A stretch of 64,000 nt of DNA from CAYHHI01 sp964356335 (GTDB taxonomy: Bacteria > Arandabacterota > Arandabacteria > Arandabacterales > Arandabacteraceae), in assembly GCA_964356335.1 (NCBI GenBank), contig CAYHHI010000014.1, forward strand, positions 1 to 64,000, read 5' to 3'. A model generated the notes under the pieces. The model was not told the origin of the DNA. It was given only the letters and a program-made list of their open reading frames with translations, and ran no database searches. The translations under genes were made by a program, and so were the position numbers. Below, piece by piece: positions 1 to 8,787 of the stretch. How positions within the stretch are numbered: the stretch's first letter is position 1; the number at the start of each line of letters is the position of its first letter.

Positions 1-623
1 CAGTAGATCCGGTAGTGATGGTAGTTGGCATACTTGCCATCCACCTCGTGGGCAATCTCATAGAACCTGCCTGACTTGCCAAGCGGGGTAGAACCTATCG
101 CCAGGTGCCCGCCTCGGGAGACAACCGGAAGTGAGTCCGTGTACACATTCACTTGCCGCTCCCACGAGTAGTGTGATAGCTCGTCCAGGTCGACGTCGGC
201 ACCTCCCTCGCCTCGGGGGTCGAAGACAGCCATTATCCGGCTCCCATTCGAGAACTCGAGTTCCAGCTTGTTATCAACCACTAGCCCGAGCCGGATACTA
301 GCGGGCAGAGTTTCCCAAGCTCTCCGGGCAAACCGTATCTTCTTGCGGCACTCCTGGAGGTTGAGGCTGATGATGAGGTGCGGCATATCATCTGCGAGAT
401 GGCACTGGGCCAGTGCCCGCAATGCCCGGCACCAGGACCAGCCTATCTGGCGTGCCTTCTCTATGCAGACAAAGGGATGCCGATCAGCGATGATCTTGGC
501 CTGATAGTCGTAGAGCCTCGTCGGTCGGCCTCTGGTTGAGGTGAGCCCCTCTATGAACCCGGGCAGTGTTCCAAGCCACTTGTAGATGTCCTCAGTCGTC
601 GCCTTCTTCTTCTGGACGATCAA
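1..623 (-). CDS. Phage terminase large subunit, N-terminal part (runs off window)
   Basis: Translating the reverse strand gives about 207 residues with no stop up to the window edge. A Walker A-like KARQIGWSW and a Walker B-like VDLDELSHY are seen in the order and spacing of large terminase ATPase domains, the motors that package phage DNA into proheads. The nuclease domain lies outside the window. The likely start is TTG at 623, about ten bases behind the purine-rich GGAGGAGGTGAGG; it overlaps the end of the small-subunit gene by about 30 bases, as is usual for terminase pairs. No ATG fits. The family call is fairly sure; the phage group is not known. Confidence 0.75.
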   Translation of the reverse strand, partial: MIVQKKKATTEDIYKWLGTLPGFIEGLTSTRGRPTRLYDYQAKIIADRHPFVCIEKARQIGWSWCRALRALAQCHLADDMPHLIISLNLQECRKKIRFARRAWETLPASIRLGLVVDNKLELEFSNGSRIMAVFDPRGEGGADVDLDELSHYSWERQVNVYTDSLPVVSRGGHLAIGSTPLGKSGRFYEIAHEVDGKYANYHHYRIY

Positions 624-1044
624 CAAAGCGCTTCCTCACCTCCTCCAAGAGTGAACCTTCTAGCCCAGACCCTCGGCCACCAGTCTCAGGCCCGCCCTCT
701 TCCCTCAGGTACTCTTCGAGCCTCACCAATCGGTCAAGGTCCGCCATCGTCACCTTCACCTTGCCCTCTGCCACAGCCTTTGCCACTTGGATCAGTCCCA
801 TCTTCACGAGCTTCCGGTTCCGTGCGAGGCTCTCCATGTTCTCCTCAAGACTCCGGTCCGCCAAAGTCCGGACAGCCTGGGCGTCGCGCTCGCCACATCT
901 CTCCCTCCAACGGAAGGTCTTGCCCCACATCTTGACAGTGGCAAGTGAGACACCGAACTCCTGGGCTACCAGGGTATAGCTCCTACTCTCACCCAGTCCG
1001 TAGTAGAACTCGAATGCCTTCTGTTGATGCTCCCGCTCCTTCAC
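592..1044 (-). CDS. Phage terminase small subunit-like DNA-binding protein
   Basis: A 150-residue protein. The N-terminal third reads as a helix-turn-helix (FYYGLGESRSYTLVAQEFGV followed by SLATVKMWGKTFRW), the type found in small terminase subunits that recognise the packaging site. The middle is helical and the C-terminus is charged. It lies directly upstream of the large terminase reading frame and overlaps it, and its own start overlaps the end of the ParB-like gene by 4 bases, so the genes are translationally coupled. The position next to TerL supports the call more than sequence similarity alone; another HTH regulator is possible. Confidence 0.65.
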   Translation of the reverse strand: MKEREHQQKAFEFYYGLGESRSYTLVAQEFGVSLATVKMWGKTFRWRERCGERDAQAVRTLADRSLEENMESLARNRKLVKMGLIQVAKAVAEGKVKVTMADLDRLVRLEEYLREEGGPETGGRGSGLEGSLLEEVRKRFVDRPEEEGDD

Positions 1045-1679
1045 CTGGGAGTCACCTCGCCCACGTAAGCGCGAGCGATCTCGACCAATGATTTGCCCCT
1101 TGTAAGGCCACCGTTGCGCCTGGAGGCCTCTTCAATCGCCCTCTCGACTGTTTCCACGTCCTCGACCACGAACGAGAGAATCTGAGGCCTTTCCCGCTCC
1201 GCCTTCTTGACCTCAGCGTCGAGGTATGCCTCAAGCCCATCGGGGATCTTCATGATCTCGAGTGCATCCTTGAGGTCTGCCTCGCTATACGGCAGCTGGC
1301 TCTCCAAGTCCTCAAGCGTCAGCTCCTGGCTCAGGTCATGCACCAGCTCCGAAAGGAGCGACGACACGCTCTGACCCTTCATCTCGTTGAGGTTGATGGA
1401 GAGTATCTTCGCCCGGCGGTCGTCCAGGTTGACCACGGCGCAGGGCACGGTCTCGTAACCGAGCTCCTTCGCAATCTTCCCCCTGTGGAACCCGCCAAGA
1501 ATCTCGTAGCTCTCCCCCCTGGGTCTCACCACGATCGGCTCAACTAGGCCCTCGCGTTTGATGTAAGCCTTGAGCTTGTGGTACATCTCCTCGGACATGC
1601 GGTTGGGGTTCCAGGGATTGGCCTCGAGCTTCCCAACCTCTATCTCGACCAGTTCAAACGCTCTTCTCATCATCGTCAC
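1041..1679 (-). CDS. ParB/Srx-fold nuclease-domain protein of the prophage
   Basis: A 212-residue protein. Its first 90 residues have the ParB N-terminal fold: ANPWNPNRMSEE, GLVEPIVVRPRGESYEILGG and FHRGKIAKELGYETVPCAVV, including the GGxHR-like GGFHR motif. The rest is helical and acidic and has no recognisable ParB central HTH. Phage ParB-like proteins often sit with methylases and terminases, where they act as nucleases or CTPase-type DNA clamps. The gene overlaps the methylase gene upstream and the small terminase gene downstream by 4 bases each, one translational unit. It is not a chromosomal ParB, because it lacks the rest of that protein and any parA neighbour. Confidence 0.75.
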   Translation of the reverse strand: MTMMRRAFELVEIEVGKLEANPWNPNRMSEEMYHKLKAYIKREGLVEPIVVRPRGESYEILGGFHRGKIAKELGYETVPCAVVNLDDRRAKILSINLNEMKGQSVSSLLSELVHDLSQELTLEDLESQLPYSEADLKDALEIMKIPDGLEAYLDAEVKKAERERPQILSFVVEDVETVERAIEEASRRNGGLTRGKSLVEIARAYVGEVTPR

Positions 1680-2701
1680 CTCGCCACTATCAGGAGTTCA
1701 CGGTTGGCATTCCTGCGCTCTTCACCCATCAGGGAGGGCAGGTGGTTGTGAAGTATCTCCTCAGCATGGACCACCTGCCTGAACTTGCTCACGAGCCCCA
1801 CCAGGTCACCGAGTCCCATCGTCGCGTTTCCATACGAGATGACCCACAGGGGGAACCTCCCACTCCCATCAAAGAGCCTCTCCATGGCCTCCACCGCGCC
1901 TGCCTTGCTGAAGGCGCTCACGTCACCCCTCACCATCTTGCCCTCCAGGATGCAGTCTAAGGGCTTCAGTTGGCTCTCATACGCCAGCACGCCAGCGTAG
2001 GGCGGGTCCAAGTACAGGATGTCGCCCTCCACTCGATTCAGGAAATCGAACACATCCAGCCGATACACTTCATTCCTCAGGCCATTGGAGAAGACTCCCG
2101 CATTTATGGCCTCCACGAGATTGTCAGCCAGGGCCTTCGGGTGACCAGTGACGTTCTTCCCGATCATCTGCCGAAGGTAGTTCGGGTTCACCTGCTCCCA
2201 CTCTCCATCCTCTGCCTGCTCCATGATAGTCCTAGCCCCGAAATCACAACCCATAGGGCGCACATGAAGGATATACCTGGTAAGCAGCAATAGCAGTAGC
2301 CACCCCTTGACACCTTCGACCTGGCGCGCAGCAGAAAACGCACCATCGAGGAAGCGGGCGTGCTTCGCGGTAAGGACGCCTCGGGAGAAGTTCTGCTCGA
2401 TGAACCCCGGATTCTGCCCGGCTCCGGCAAAGAGTCTCGTCACATCTGGCTCGCTCAAGGTCACGTGGTCGTTCTCTATGAGCGCCTTCCCAACGATGTA
2501 GCCCCTGAGGGCGATGTCATTACACAGCACCCGGTAGCCACGAGCTTTCCCAAAGAGCGACACCGAGCCACCACCCAGGAAAGCGTCCACGAGAACCGGA
2601 GCTTCCCCGGGTTTAGGCAGGTACTTGAAGATTCTTCCCAAGAGCCTCCGCTTACCACCAATGTACGGAGGCAGTGCCTTCAATCTCGTCCACATGCCCA
2701 A
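1676..2701 (-). CDS. D12-class (Dam-like) DNA adenine N6-methyltransferase
   Basis: A 341-residue protein. IGGKRRLLGRI and FLGGGSVS near the N-terminus correspond to the AdoMet-binding region of D12-class methylases, and ILYLDPPYAG near residue 230 is the catalytic DPPY motif. Such enzymes methylate adenine at N6; in phages they protect against host restriction or replace Dam. It is the first gene of the leftward prophage run and overlaps the ParB-like gene by 4 bases. The recognition sequence cannot be read from the protein. No restriction endonuclease lies next to it inside the window, so it is probably an orphan. Confidence 0.85.
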   Translation of the reverse strand: MGMWTRLKALPPYIGGKRRLLGRIFKYLPKPGEAPVLVDAFLGGGSVSLFGKARGYRVLCNDIALRGYIVGKALIENDHVTLSEPDVTRLFAGAGQNPGFIEQNFSRGVLTAKHARFLDGAFSAARQVEGVKGWLLLLLLTRYILHVRPMGCDFGARTIMEQAEDGEWEQVNPNYLRQMIGKNVTGHPKALADNLVEAINAGVFSNGLRNEVYRLDVFDFLNRVEGDILYLDPPYAGVLAYESQLKPLDCILEGKMVRGDVSAFSKAGAVEAMERLFDGSGRFPLWVISYGNATMGLGDLVGLVSKFRQVVHAEEILHNHLPSLMGEERRNANRELLIVAR

Positions 2702-2813
2702 CCACCCCCTCCCGACAACCAGAGAAACGGAGACGCCTCCCTAAGCGCCCAGCCAGCCGTGCCCCCCAGGTCCCTAACCCCGAGATAATAGAAACTCAGG
2801 TGTGGGGTAAGTC

Positions 2814-3497
2814 ATGGAAGGGCTGCCTCCAGCTCAAACTCAAAGGAGTGTGTATTGCGCCTCTGACATCTGGATAAGAGAGCCATCTTGCGGCATTTTG
2901 GTATATGGTGAACAGGAAAGACTCGGCGTCGGAGATTCCGTTGAAGTCCATGGCTGTCTTCGCATCACCAACGGAGGCTACTTCTTTCCAGAAACCGGCC
3001 TTGCGACCCTTGGAGATGTGGCAATTGAAAACATGGGAGTAACGCCGCACGGAATGAGTGACAGTTTCACTCCAGTCAGTGTAACGGCCGGCGAATTCTG
3101 CGCAGAGCCTGAGATCTACGGCGGCAATCTTGTGACCGTCCCCAATCTCCAGATCGTGTTTTCAGTCAGGGATGAGAATGGCGATCTCTTCCTGCGTGCC
3201 GCAAGCGGCAGCGACTCTCTCATAATCTATATTGACGGAGATATCGGAGCCTCGCCAAACCCAAGCGCCGGCACTTGTTGTACCGCGACTGGTGTGGTGG
3301 TGAGGATGAGTACGCCAGCGCCTTTCCGCTCTTGCCCCACATGGTGCATAGCCCCGAGGAGCGGAGATGACGTAATGGCGGGAGAGTGCTTCTCAGATAC
3401 GCCACCGACTACGTGGGGTGGCATCAAGACTGTGTTTGGGGAAGTGCCCTCCACGAAATCGTGCGCCCAAGCCCCGCCTGACCTCAGGGAGCCATGA
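2814..3497 (+). pseudogene. Remnant of an exported OB-fold protein with a C-terminal WG motif
   Basis: An open frame of 227 codons begins 3 bases after an in-frame stop and has no signal peptide. The text begins inside what looks like an OB-fold-type domain (GILVYGEQERLGVGDSVEVH), of a kind common in surface proteins of FCB-type bacteria. Many cysteines suggest an extracytoplasmic protein. PPTTWGGIKTVFGE near the end matches the C-terminal tail TTWGSIKGLFK of the lamin-tail protein at 54629-56050, but here about 16 further residues follow. Lost N-terminus plus read-through past the tail suggests a broken gene. It lies at the prophage edge and its end overlaps cdaA convergently by 14 bases. 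A functional short protein is less likely. Confidence 0.55.
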
Positions 3498-4230
3498 CTT
3501 CTTCGAGGACTCCACGCAGACTCCCGGGATCGAGCTGTCTTCTCAAGTTGCCGCGAATAGCGACAGATATCCGTCCAGTCTCTCCCGACACCACGACCAC
3601 GATGGCGTCAGTCTCCTCGGTGAGACCCAGTGCCGCCCTGTGACGCATCCCGACCGTAGCAGGTAGCACCGGATTGTCAGACAGAGGGAGTATGCAGCCC
3701 GCAGCCACGATCTCCTCTCTTTCAATGATGCATGCACCGTCATGCAGAGGGGTCTGGGGAGTGAAGATAGTGCAGATCAGCTCAGAAGTCACCTTCGCAT
3801 TTATGCGCGTGCCCGTTTCTATGTATTGCCTCAGGCTGGCCTCTCTTGCGATTACCACGAGGGCGCCGATCTTCTTGCGCGACAGTTCCCCTGCCGCCCT
3901 GACCACATCGTCCAGTACTGCAAGATGCTCGGACCTCACGAAGTACCTTGCGAATCTGCTCTGGCCGAGCTGGGCGAGTATGCGTCGTAGCTCCGGCTGG
4001 AATATGATGACGAAAGCCACAACCCAAACTGTCTTGAGACTTGAGATAAGCCAGTTCAGCGCGTCAAATCTCAGCCACTCGGCAAGAAAGGACGCCGCTA
4101 TGATGATCACCAGCCCTAGAAACATCTGGGCGGCTCTCGTCCCTCTTATGATCTGGAAGAGCTTGTAGAAGATGAAAGTGACTATTGCAATGTCGAGGAC
4201 ATCAAACCACCAGCCGGTCGCCAGTTCCAT
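3484..4230 (-). CDS. cdaA: Membrane diadenylate cyclase, CdaA type
   Basis: A 248-residue protein that joins two ATP into cyclic di-AMP. Three hydrophobic segments fill residues 10-80 (membrane anchor), followed by the DAC domain with the catalytic DGA (residues 164-166, LHDGACII) and the RHR motif (196-198, MRHRAALG). Length and layout are those of CdaA. The start ATG shares its A with the stop of folP, so the two are translationally coupled; folP-cdaA adjacency is well known in Bacteroidetes and other groups. It closes the long tRNA-tilS-hpt-ftsH-folE-folP operon. No phosphodiesterase gene was recognised in the window. Confidence 0.93.
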   Translation of the reverse strand: MELATGWWFDVLDIAIVTFIFYKLFQIIRGTRAAQMFLGLVIIIAASFLAEWLRFDALNWLISSLKTVWVVAFVIIFQPELRRILAQLGQSRFARYFVRSEHLAVLDDVVRAAGELSRKKIGALVVIAREASLRQYIETGTRINAKVTSELICTIFTPQTPLHDGACIIEREEIVAAGCILPLSDNPVLPATVGMRHRAALGLTEETDAIVVVVSGETGRISVAIRGNLRRQLDPGSLRGVLEEVMAP

Positions 4231-5093
4231 CAGCCATTCACCTTCTGAGTCTCAGGCCGCTTCATCTTTCTTATCTCATCAAACATGGCTAGCGCCTTCG
4301 AGACACCTGCAACATCGTGCACCCTGACTATGCTCGCCCCGTTGGCGACGGCGACAACGCAACAGGCAATCGTGGCCTCAAGCCGATCCTCAGGCTCGAG
4401 CCCAATGGTCTTGCCGATGAAAGACTTCATCGATGGCCCTATGAGAATAGGTTTACCTATCCCGACAAATTCATCAAGTCTTGCGACCAGCTCGACATTC
4501 TGCTGTGCTGTCTTGGCAAATCCGATTCCTGGATCGATGATCAGGTTTTGTGGCTTTATCCCACTTTCTTCAGCGAACCGGACTCTTTCGATGAGCTCCT
4601 GTCGCACCTCGGCGACGACATTCTCATAGTCCGTTAGGCTTTGCATATCCTGCGGGAGGCCGCGCATGTGCATGACGACCACGGGGACGTCGAATTCCTT
4701 CACGACATCAACCATCGCCGGGTCGAACGAGAGGCCACTCACATCGTTGATCATGTGCGCCCCTAACGAAAGCATCTCCCTCGCCACGCTTGCCTTTCTG
4801 GTGTCAACCGAGATGGGAACGGGTAGGCTCCGGACAAGATCCTTAACAACTGGGCCGATCCTTCCAATTTCGTCACGAGCCTCTATGGGGGCAGCGCCCG
4901 GCCTCGTCGATTCGCCGCCCACATCAATCAGATCCGCGCCCTGGGCAACCATCTCGCGAGCTCGTGCGACCGCCTGCTCGCGAGCCTGATACTTGCCGCC
5001 ATCCCAAAAAGAATCGGGCGTGACGTTGAGTATCCCCATGACGCATGACTTTCGAGCCAGGTCAAGCGTGTAGTTCCTGAGTGCCAACTGCAT
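4230..5093 (-). CDS. folP: Dihydropteroate synthase
   Basis: A 287-residue TIM-barrel enzyme that condenses p-aminobenzoate with the pterin pyrophosphate in folate synthesis; it is the sulfonamide target. MGILNVTPDSFWDGG is the family's first signature and DLIDVGGESTRPGA the second; IIDPGIGFAKT binds pterin. Length is normal. It lies about 90 bases after folE, which makes the first pterin intermediate, so two folate steps sit together. The end overlaps the cdaA start by one base. Confidence 0.95.
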   Translation of the reverse strand: MQLALRNYTLDLARKSCVMGILNVTPDSFWDGGKYQAREQAVARAREMVAQGADLIDVGGESTRPGAAPIEARDEIGRIGPVVKDLVRSLPVPISVDTRKASVAREMLSLGAHMINDVSGLSFDPAMVDVVKEFDVPVVVMHMRGLPQDMQSLTDYENVVAEVRQELIERVRFAEESGIKPQNLIIDPGIGFAKTAQQNVELVARLDEFVGIGKPILIGPSMKSFIGKTIGLEPEDRLEATIACCVVAVANGASIVRVHDVAGVSKALAMFDEIRKMKRPETQKVNG

Positions 5094-5184
5094 TAGGGGG
5101 CTGACTCCATTCTCAGTTCTGAGTTTGTGATCTGGGGCTTCGTCCGACCTGCAAAATGGGCGCTGTCCCCTTTTCCGGTGGCGT

Positions 5185-5856
5185 CTATGATCTTGAGAAT
5201 GAGGAGATCACGAAGGCCTGCCTCTCGGGCTGCTTGAGAACTCCCCTTGCCTCGGTGGTGACAATCAGAGCCCCCGGCTTCCTCACGCCTCTTACAGTCA
5301 TACAGAGATGTTCGGCTTCCACGATCACAAAGACGCCAGCAGGCTTAAGCTCCCTGTCGATCACATTTGCGATCTCGCTGGTCATCCGCTCTTGTATCTG
5401 CAGTCGCCTCGCGACTGCCTCCAAAGCCCTCACGATCTTGCTGATTCCGACGATGCGTCCGCCCTTGGGGATATAGGCCACTCCCACAGTTCCGATGAAG
5501 GGCAGGAGATGATGCTCACATATAGAGGTGAACCTTATGTTCTTAACAATCACCAAGTCATGATCATATTCGGTCTTTATGAGCTCAAGATGCCCGGCGG
5601 CATCCTCCCACATGCCCGATAGCAGCTCCTGGTAGAAGTCGCAGACGCGTCTCGGGGTCTCCTTGAGGCCTTCTCTTGATATGTCCTCGCCGATGCCATT
5701 GAGAATGAGCGCCACGCCCCGCTCGACCTTGGATCTGTCGAACCTGGACCGCTTGGTCTGCGTCTTGCGCCGCCCGGTCTGCGCCTTGGTCTGTGTATGC
5801 GCCTGTCGCTTGGGCGCCTTTTGTGCCGCCCTCTTCTGGCTTTGCGTTTTTCTCAT
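5185..5856 (-). CDS. folE: GTP cyclohydrolase I with a basic N-terminal tail
   Basis: A 223-residue enzyme that turns GTP into dihydroneopterin triphosphate, the first step of folate synthesis. SICEHHLLPFIGTVGVAYIP carries the zinc-binding Cys and His residues, and the second zinc Cys is in EAEHLCMTVRGV. The core begins at about residue 43. Before it lies a low-complexity stretch rich in Lys, Arg, Gln and Thr (RAAQKAPKRQAHTQTKAQTG) that is not part of the usual enzyme. Similar tails occur on other genes of this window. It is 6 bases downstream of ftsH. A later start would remove part of the tail, but no better ribosome site is seen. Confidence 0.93.
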   Translation of the reverse strand: MRKTQSQKRAAQKAPKRQAHTQTKAQTGRRKTQTKRSRFDRSKVERGVALILNGIGEDISREGLKETPRRVCDFYQELLSGMWEDAAGHLELIKTEYDHDLVIVKNIRFTSICEHHLLPFIGTVGVAYIPKGGRIVGISKIVRALEAVARRLQIQERMTSEIANVIDRELKPAGVFVIVEAEHLCMTVRGVRKPGALIVTTEARGVLKQPERQAFVISSFSRS

Positions 5857-5862
5857 CGCTCC

Positions 5863-8052
5863 CTATTTTTCTTGTTGAGGAGAATCCTGCACGCCCGGCG
5901 TCTGGCTGCCTGTAGCCTGTGCGTCCACGACCTCGGCGCCCGTGGCCTCTCTACCTGTGCCCTGCGCACCAGCCGTCTCGCCGGCTCTGCCCTGGACACC
6001 TGTTTCCTGCGGACCCCTCGTTTCTGCTTGTGGAGTGTCTCCCGCTGGCGACGTCTCTTTCGCTGCCTCAGGCTCAGTTCTGCCCGAGTTAGATGCCTGT
6101 CCCCTCAATGGCGTGGTCAGCTTCTCGCCCCTCAAGATCGTATCGATCTCGTCCCTGTCCAGTATCTCCCGTTCCAACAGGGCATTGGCAATGTCCTTCA
6201 GTTTCTCCACGTGCTCAGACACATACTTCTCCGCGCGCTCGGTCCCCCCATCAACAATTTTTCTCACTTCCTTGTCGATGAGGACTGCAGTCTGTTCACT
6301 GTAGTCCCTGTGCTGTGCAATCTCTCTGCCGAGGAATATCTGTTCTTCCTTTGCGCCGAAAGCCAAAGGCCCTATTGCATCGCTCATGCCCCACTCACAG
6401 ACCATTCGCCTCGCAATCGCAGTAGCCTTCTCAATGTCTTCCTTGGCGCCGGTCGTAAGATCATTGAATATGATTTTCTCAGCCACCCGTCCTCCCAGGA
6501 AGACCGCGATCTCGGCAAGCAACATGTGCCTCGAGAAGTTGTGCCTGTCATCAAGTGGTATCTGGGCGGTCATGCCGAGCGCCCTCCCGCGAGGAACTAT
6601 CGTAACCTTGTGGAGGGGATCAGCACCCGGGATCAAGCTTGCCACCAGCGCATGCCCCGCTTCGTGATACGCGATTCGCTGCTTCTCGTCTTCGCTGATA
6701 AGGAGGCTCTTCCGCTCAGGCCCCATCATGACCTTATCCTTGGCCTCCTCCAGATCATTCATAGTCACATTCTTCTGGTCTCTGCGAGCGGCAAGCAGCG
6801 CGGCTTCGTTCACTATGTTCGCGAGGTCTGCACCCGAAAGCCCCGGTGTGCTTCGCGCGATCGTTCTCAGGCTAACGTCATCATTAAGCGGAATCTTCCG
6901 AGTATGGACTTTGAGGATGCCCTCGCGCCCGTTCAGATCCGGCATGTCCACGATAATCTGTCTGTCGAATCTGCCAGGCCTCAAGAGCGCCGGATCAAGC
7001 ACGTCAGGTCTGTTGGTAGCTGCAAGCAAGATCACGCCCTCGTTGGACTCAAAGCCGTCCATCTCTACCAGGAGTTGGTTCAGGGTCTGCTCACGTTCAT
7101 CATGGCCGCCGCCCAGGCCCGCACCCCTCTGCCGCCCGACCGCATCTATCTCATCTATGAATATGATGCACGGAGCATGTTTCTTGCCCTGATCGAAGAG
7201 GTCACGCACCCGCGATGCCCCGACACCAACAAACATCTCGACAAAATCCGATCCGCTTATGCTGAAGAAGGGAACGTCTGCCTCCCCGGCAACTGCCCTG
7301 GCAAGCAGCGTCTTCCCTGTGCCAGGAGCGCCCAGCAGGAGCGCGCCTTTGGGAATCCGCCCGCCCAACTTCTGGAACCTGCGCGCGTCCCGCAAGAATT
7401 CTATGACTTCCTGGAGTTCCTCTTTGGCTTCATCAGCGCCCGCGACATCTTCGAAAGTCACCTTTGGTCTGTCGCCCATAATCAGCTTTGCCCTGCTCCG
7501 CCCAAAGGAAAATGCCCTGTTGCCTCCCGCCTCCATCTGCCTCATGAGCAGGATCATGATGCCGACGAGAAAAAGCACCGGCACCAGGGTCGAGATCAGA
7601 AAACCGCCCCAGTTGCTCTTCTGGCCTTTTGATCTTACTTCCACACCGGGGTTCTTCTCCCATATCTTGTCGGGCAGCGTGGAATCCTCAGCCGGCAGCC
7701 ACACCTTGAAGCGCTTTACCTGCCGCGCCTGGCCCTTATCGGTGACCGAAACCTCCTGCTTCAATTCGCCGCGAACCTCTTTGCCATCTATCACGACTGA
7801 GGCGATGTTGCCGCTGCCAATCTCTTGCCTCAAGAGAGTGTAAGAGATCTCCACCTGACCCACATCGCGGTTCCAGAGAAAGGAAACAGCAAAAAGCGTT
7901 ATCAGGAAAAGGATGATCCAGACGAGACCGCCCTTAAGGCCTCGCCTGTATTGCCCCCTTCCGTCGTCCCCGATGTAGCCGCGTTTACGGCCATCCCGGG
8001 GCAGCTCCAGCTTATCCTTTCCGCTCTTCTTCTGGCTGGTATCTTCCTCCAT
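5863..8052 (-). CDS. ftsH: ATP-dependent zinc metalloprotease FtsH
   Basis: A 729-residue inner-membrane AAA protease that degrades misfolded and regulatory membrane proteins. Transmembrane helices are at about 43-60 and 150-170, with a periplasmic domain between. Walker A GAPGTGKT starts at 241; FIDEIDAVGRQRGAG is Walker B; HEAGH at 463-467 binds the catalytic zinc. The C-terminus after about 650 is an unusual low-complexity tail in which short units such as ETGVQG and QATGSQ recur, rich in Gly, Thr, Gln and Ala. It follows hpt after about 200 bases; tilS-hpt-ftsH order is classical. Confidence 0.96.
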   Translation of the reverse strand: MEEDTSQKKSGKDKLELPRDGRKRGYIGDDGRGQYRRGLKGGLVWIILFLITLFAVSFLWNRDVGQVEISYTLLRQEIGSGNIASVVIDGKEVRGELKQEVSVTDKGQARQVKRFKVWLPAEDSTLPDKIWEKNPGVEVRSKGQKSNWGGFLISTLVPVLFLVGIMILLMRQMEAGGNRAFSFGRSRAKLIMGDRPKVTFEDVAGADEAKEELQEVIEFLRDARRFQKLGGRIPKGALLLGAPGTGKTLLARAVAGEADVPFFSISGSDFVEMFVGVGASRVRDLFDQGKKHAPCIIFIDEIDAVGRQRGAGLGGGHDEREQTLNQLLVEMDGFESNEGVILLAATNRPDVLDPALLRPGRFDRQIIVDMPDLNGREGILKVHTRKIPLNDDVSLRTIARSTPGLSGADLANIVNEAALLAARRDQKNVTMNDLEEAKDKVMMGPERKSLLISEDEKQRIAYHEAGHALVASLIPGADPLHKVTIVPRGRALGMTAQIPLDDRHNFSRHMLLAEIAVFLGGRVAEKIIFNDLTTGAKEDIEKATAIARRMVCEWGMSDAIGPLAFGAKEEQIFLGREIAQHRDYSEQTAVLIDKEVRKIVDGGTERAEKYVSEHVEKLKDIANALLEREILDRDEIDTILRGEKLTTPLRGQASNSGRTEPEAAKETSPAGDTPQAETRGPQETGVQGRAGETAGAQGTGREATGAEVVDAQATGSQTPGVQDSPQQEK

Positions 8053-8250
8053 CGTCCTTCCCTAACCTCTCTCCATCTTCCCTATCCCCGCATCTGACCT
8101 CTTATCCCCAGGCATCTCCGCAGCGTTCTCAGTCAGCACCTTCAATTCCACATCCTCCAAACTGTCCGGCCTCAACCCGCAGCCGCCGCGAACTCCATCC
8201 CTGATTGCCCCCCCGGCGGCCCCTTGATTCCCACTTCGTCTCCCAGTAAT

Positions 8251-8787
8251 CTACTCGTTAAGAACCAACTCTGCAACGTATGGCAGGTTCCGGTATTTCT
8301 CCTGGTAATCGAGCCCATAGCCGATCACGAATTCATTGGGGATCTCAAACCCAACATAATCAATGGGTACCTCAACCCTCCTCTTGGCTTTCTTATCGAG
8401 CAGCGTACAGATTTTCAGGCTCCTGGGACGCCTCGCAAGCAAAATATGCCTTATGTAGTCGAGAGTCAAGCCCGAGTCAACGATGTCCTCCACGATGAGA
8501 ACGTCCTTCCCTTCGATGTTCCTGCTGAGGTCGGCAAGGATGCGCACCACCCCTGAAGTCTCCGTGTTGCTGTCGTAGCTTGAGACCGACATGAAATCGA
8601 CCTCATGGAGAACGGTGATCTCTCTCATGAGATCGGTGAGGAATACGATGCCCCCCTTGAGAACGCTCACGAGCGTGGGGACCTTGCCCGTGTAGGCGCG
8701 GCTTATCTCCTCGGCCAACTCCTTCACCCGCTGCTTTATCTGGGCCTCGCTAATCAGCGTCTTGCCTATCTTGCCTATTTTGCCCAT
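8251..8787 (-). CDS. hpt: Hypoxanthine phosphoribosyltransferase
   Basis: A 178-residue purine salvage enzyme that makes IMP or GMP from the base and PRPP. VLIVEDIVDSGLTLDYI is the PRPP-binding motif, and TLVSVLKGGIVFLTDLMREI the upstream pyrophosphate loop. The ATG at 8787 is preferred over an upstream in-frame TTG at 8799, because GGAAG lies five bases before it. It overlaps the 3' end of tilS by 38 bases; the short repeat GKIGKIGK at its N-terminus and the repetitive TilS tail are two readings of the same repeated DNA. Confidence 0.94.
   Translation of the reverse strand: MGKIGKIGKTLISEAQIKQRVKELAEEISRAYTGKVPTLVSVLKGGIVFLTDLMREITVLHEVDFMSVSSYDSNTETSGVVRILADLSRNIEGKDVLIVEDIVDSGLTLDYIRHILLARRPRSLKICTLLDKKAKRRVEVPIDYVGFEIPNEFVIGYGLDYQEKYRNLPYVAELVLNE

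Noticed and set aside
1041..1679. Chromosome partition gene parB and a nearby origin
   Set aside because: The protein lacks the ParB central HTH region, has no parA partner, no parS-like site was seen, and its neighbours are phage genes.
5797..7632. Open frame of 611 codons on the + strand
   Set aside because: It is fully antisense to ftsH, whose motifs are intact; the protein shows no family features and is rich in Arg, His and Pro, as expected for a shadow frame.
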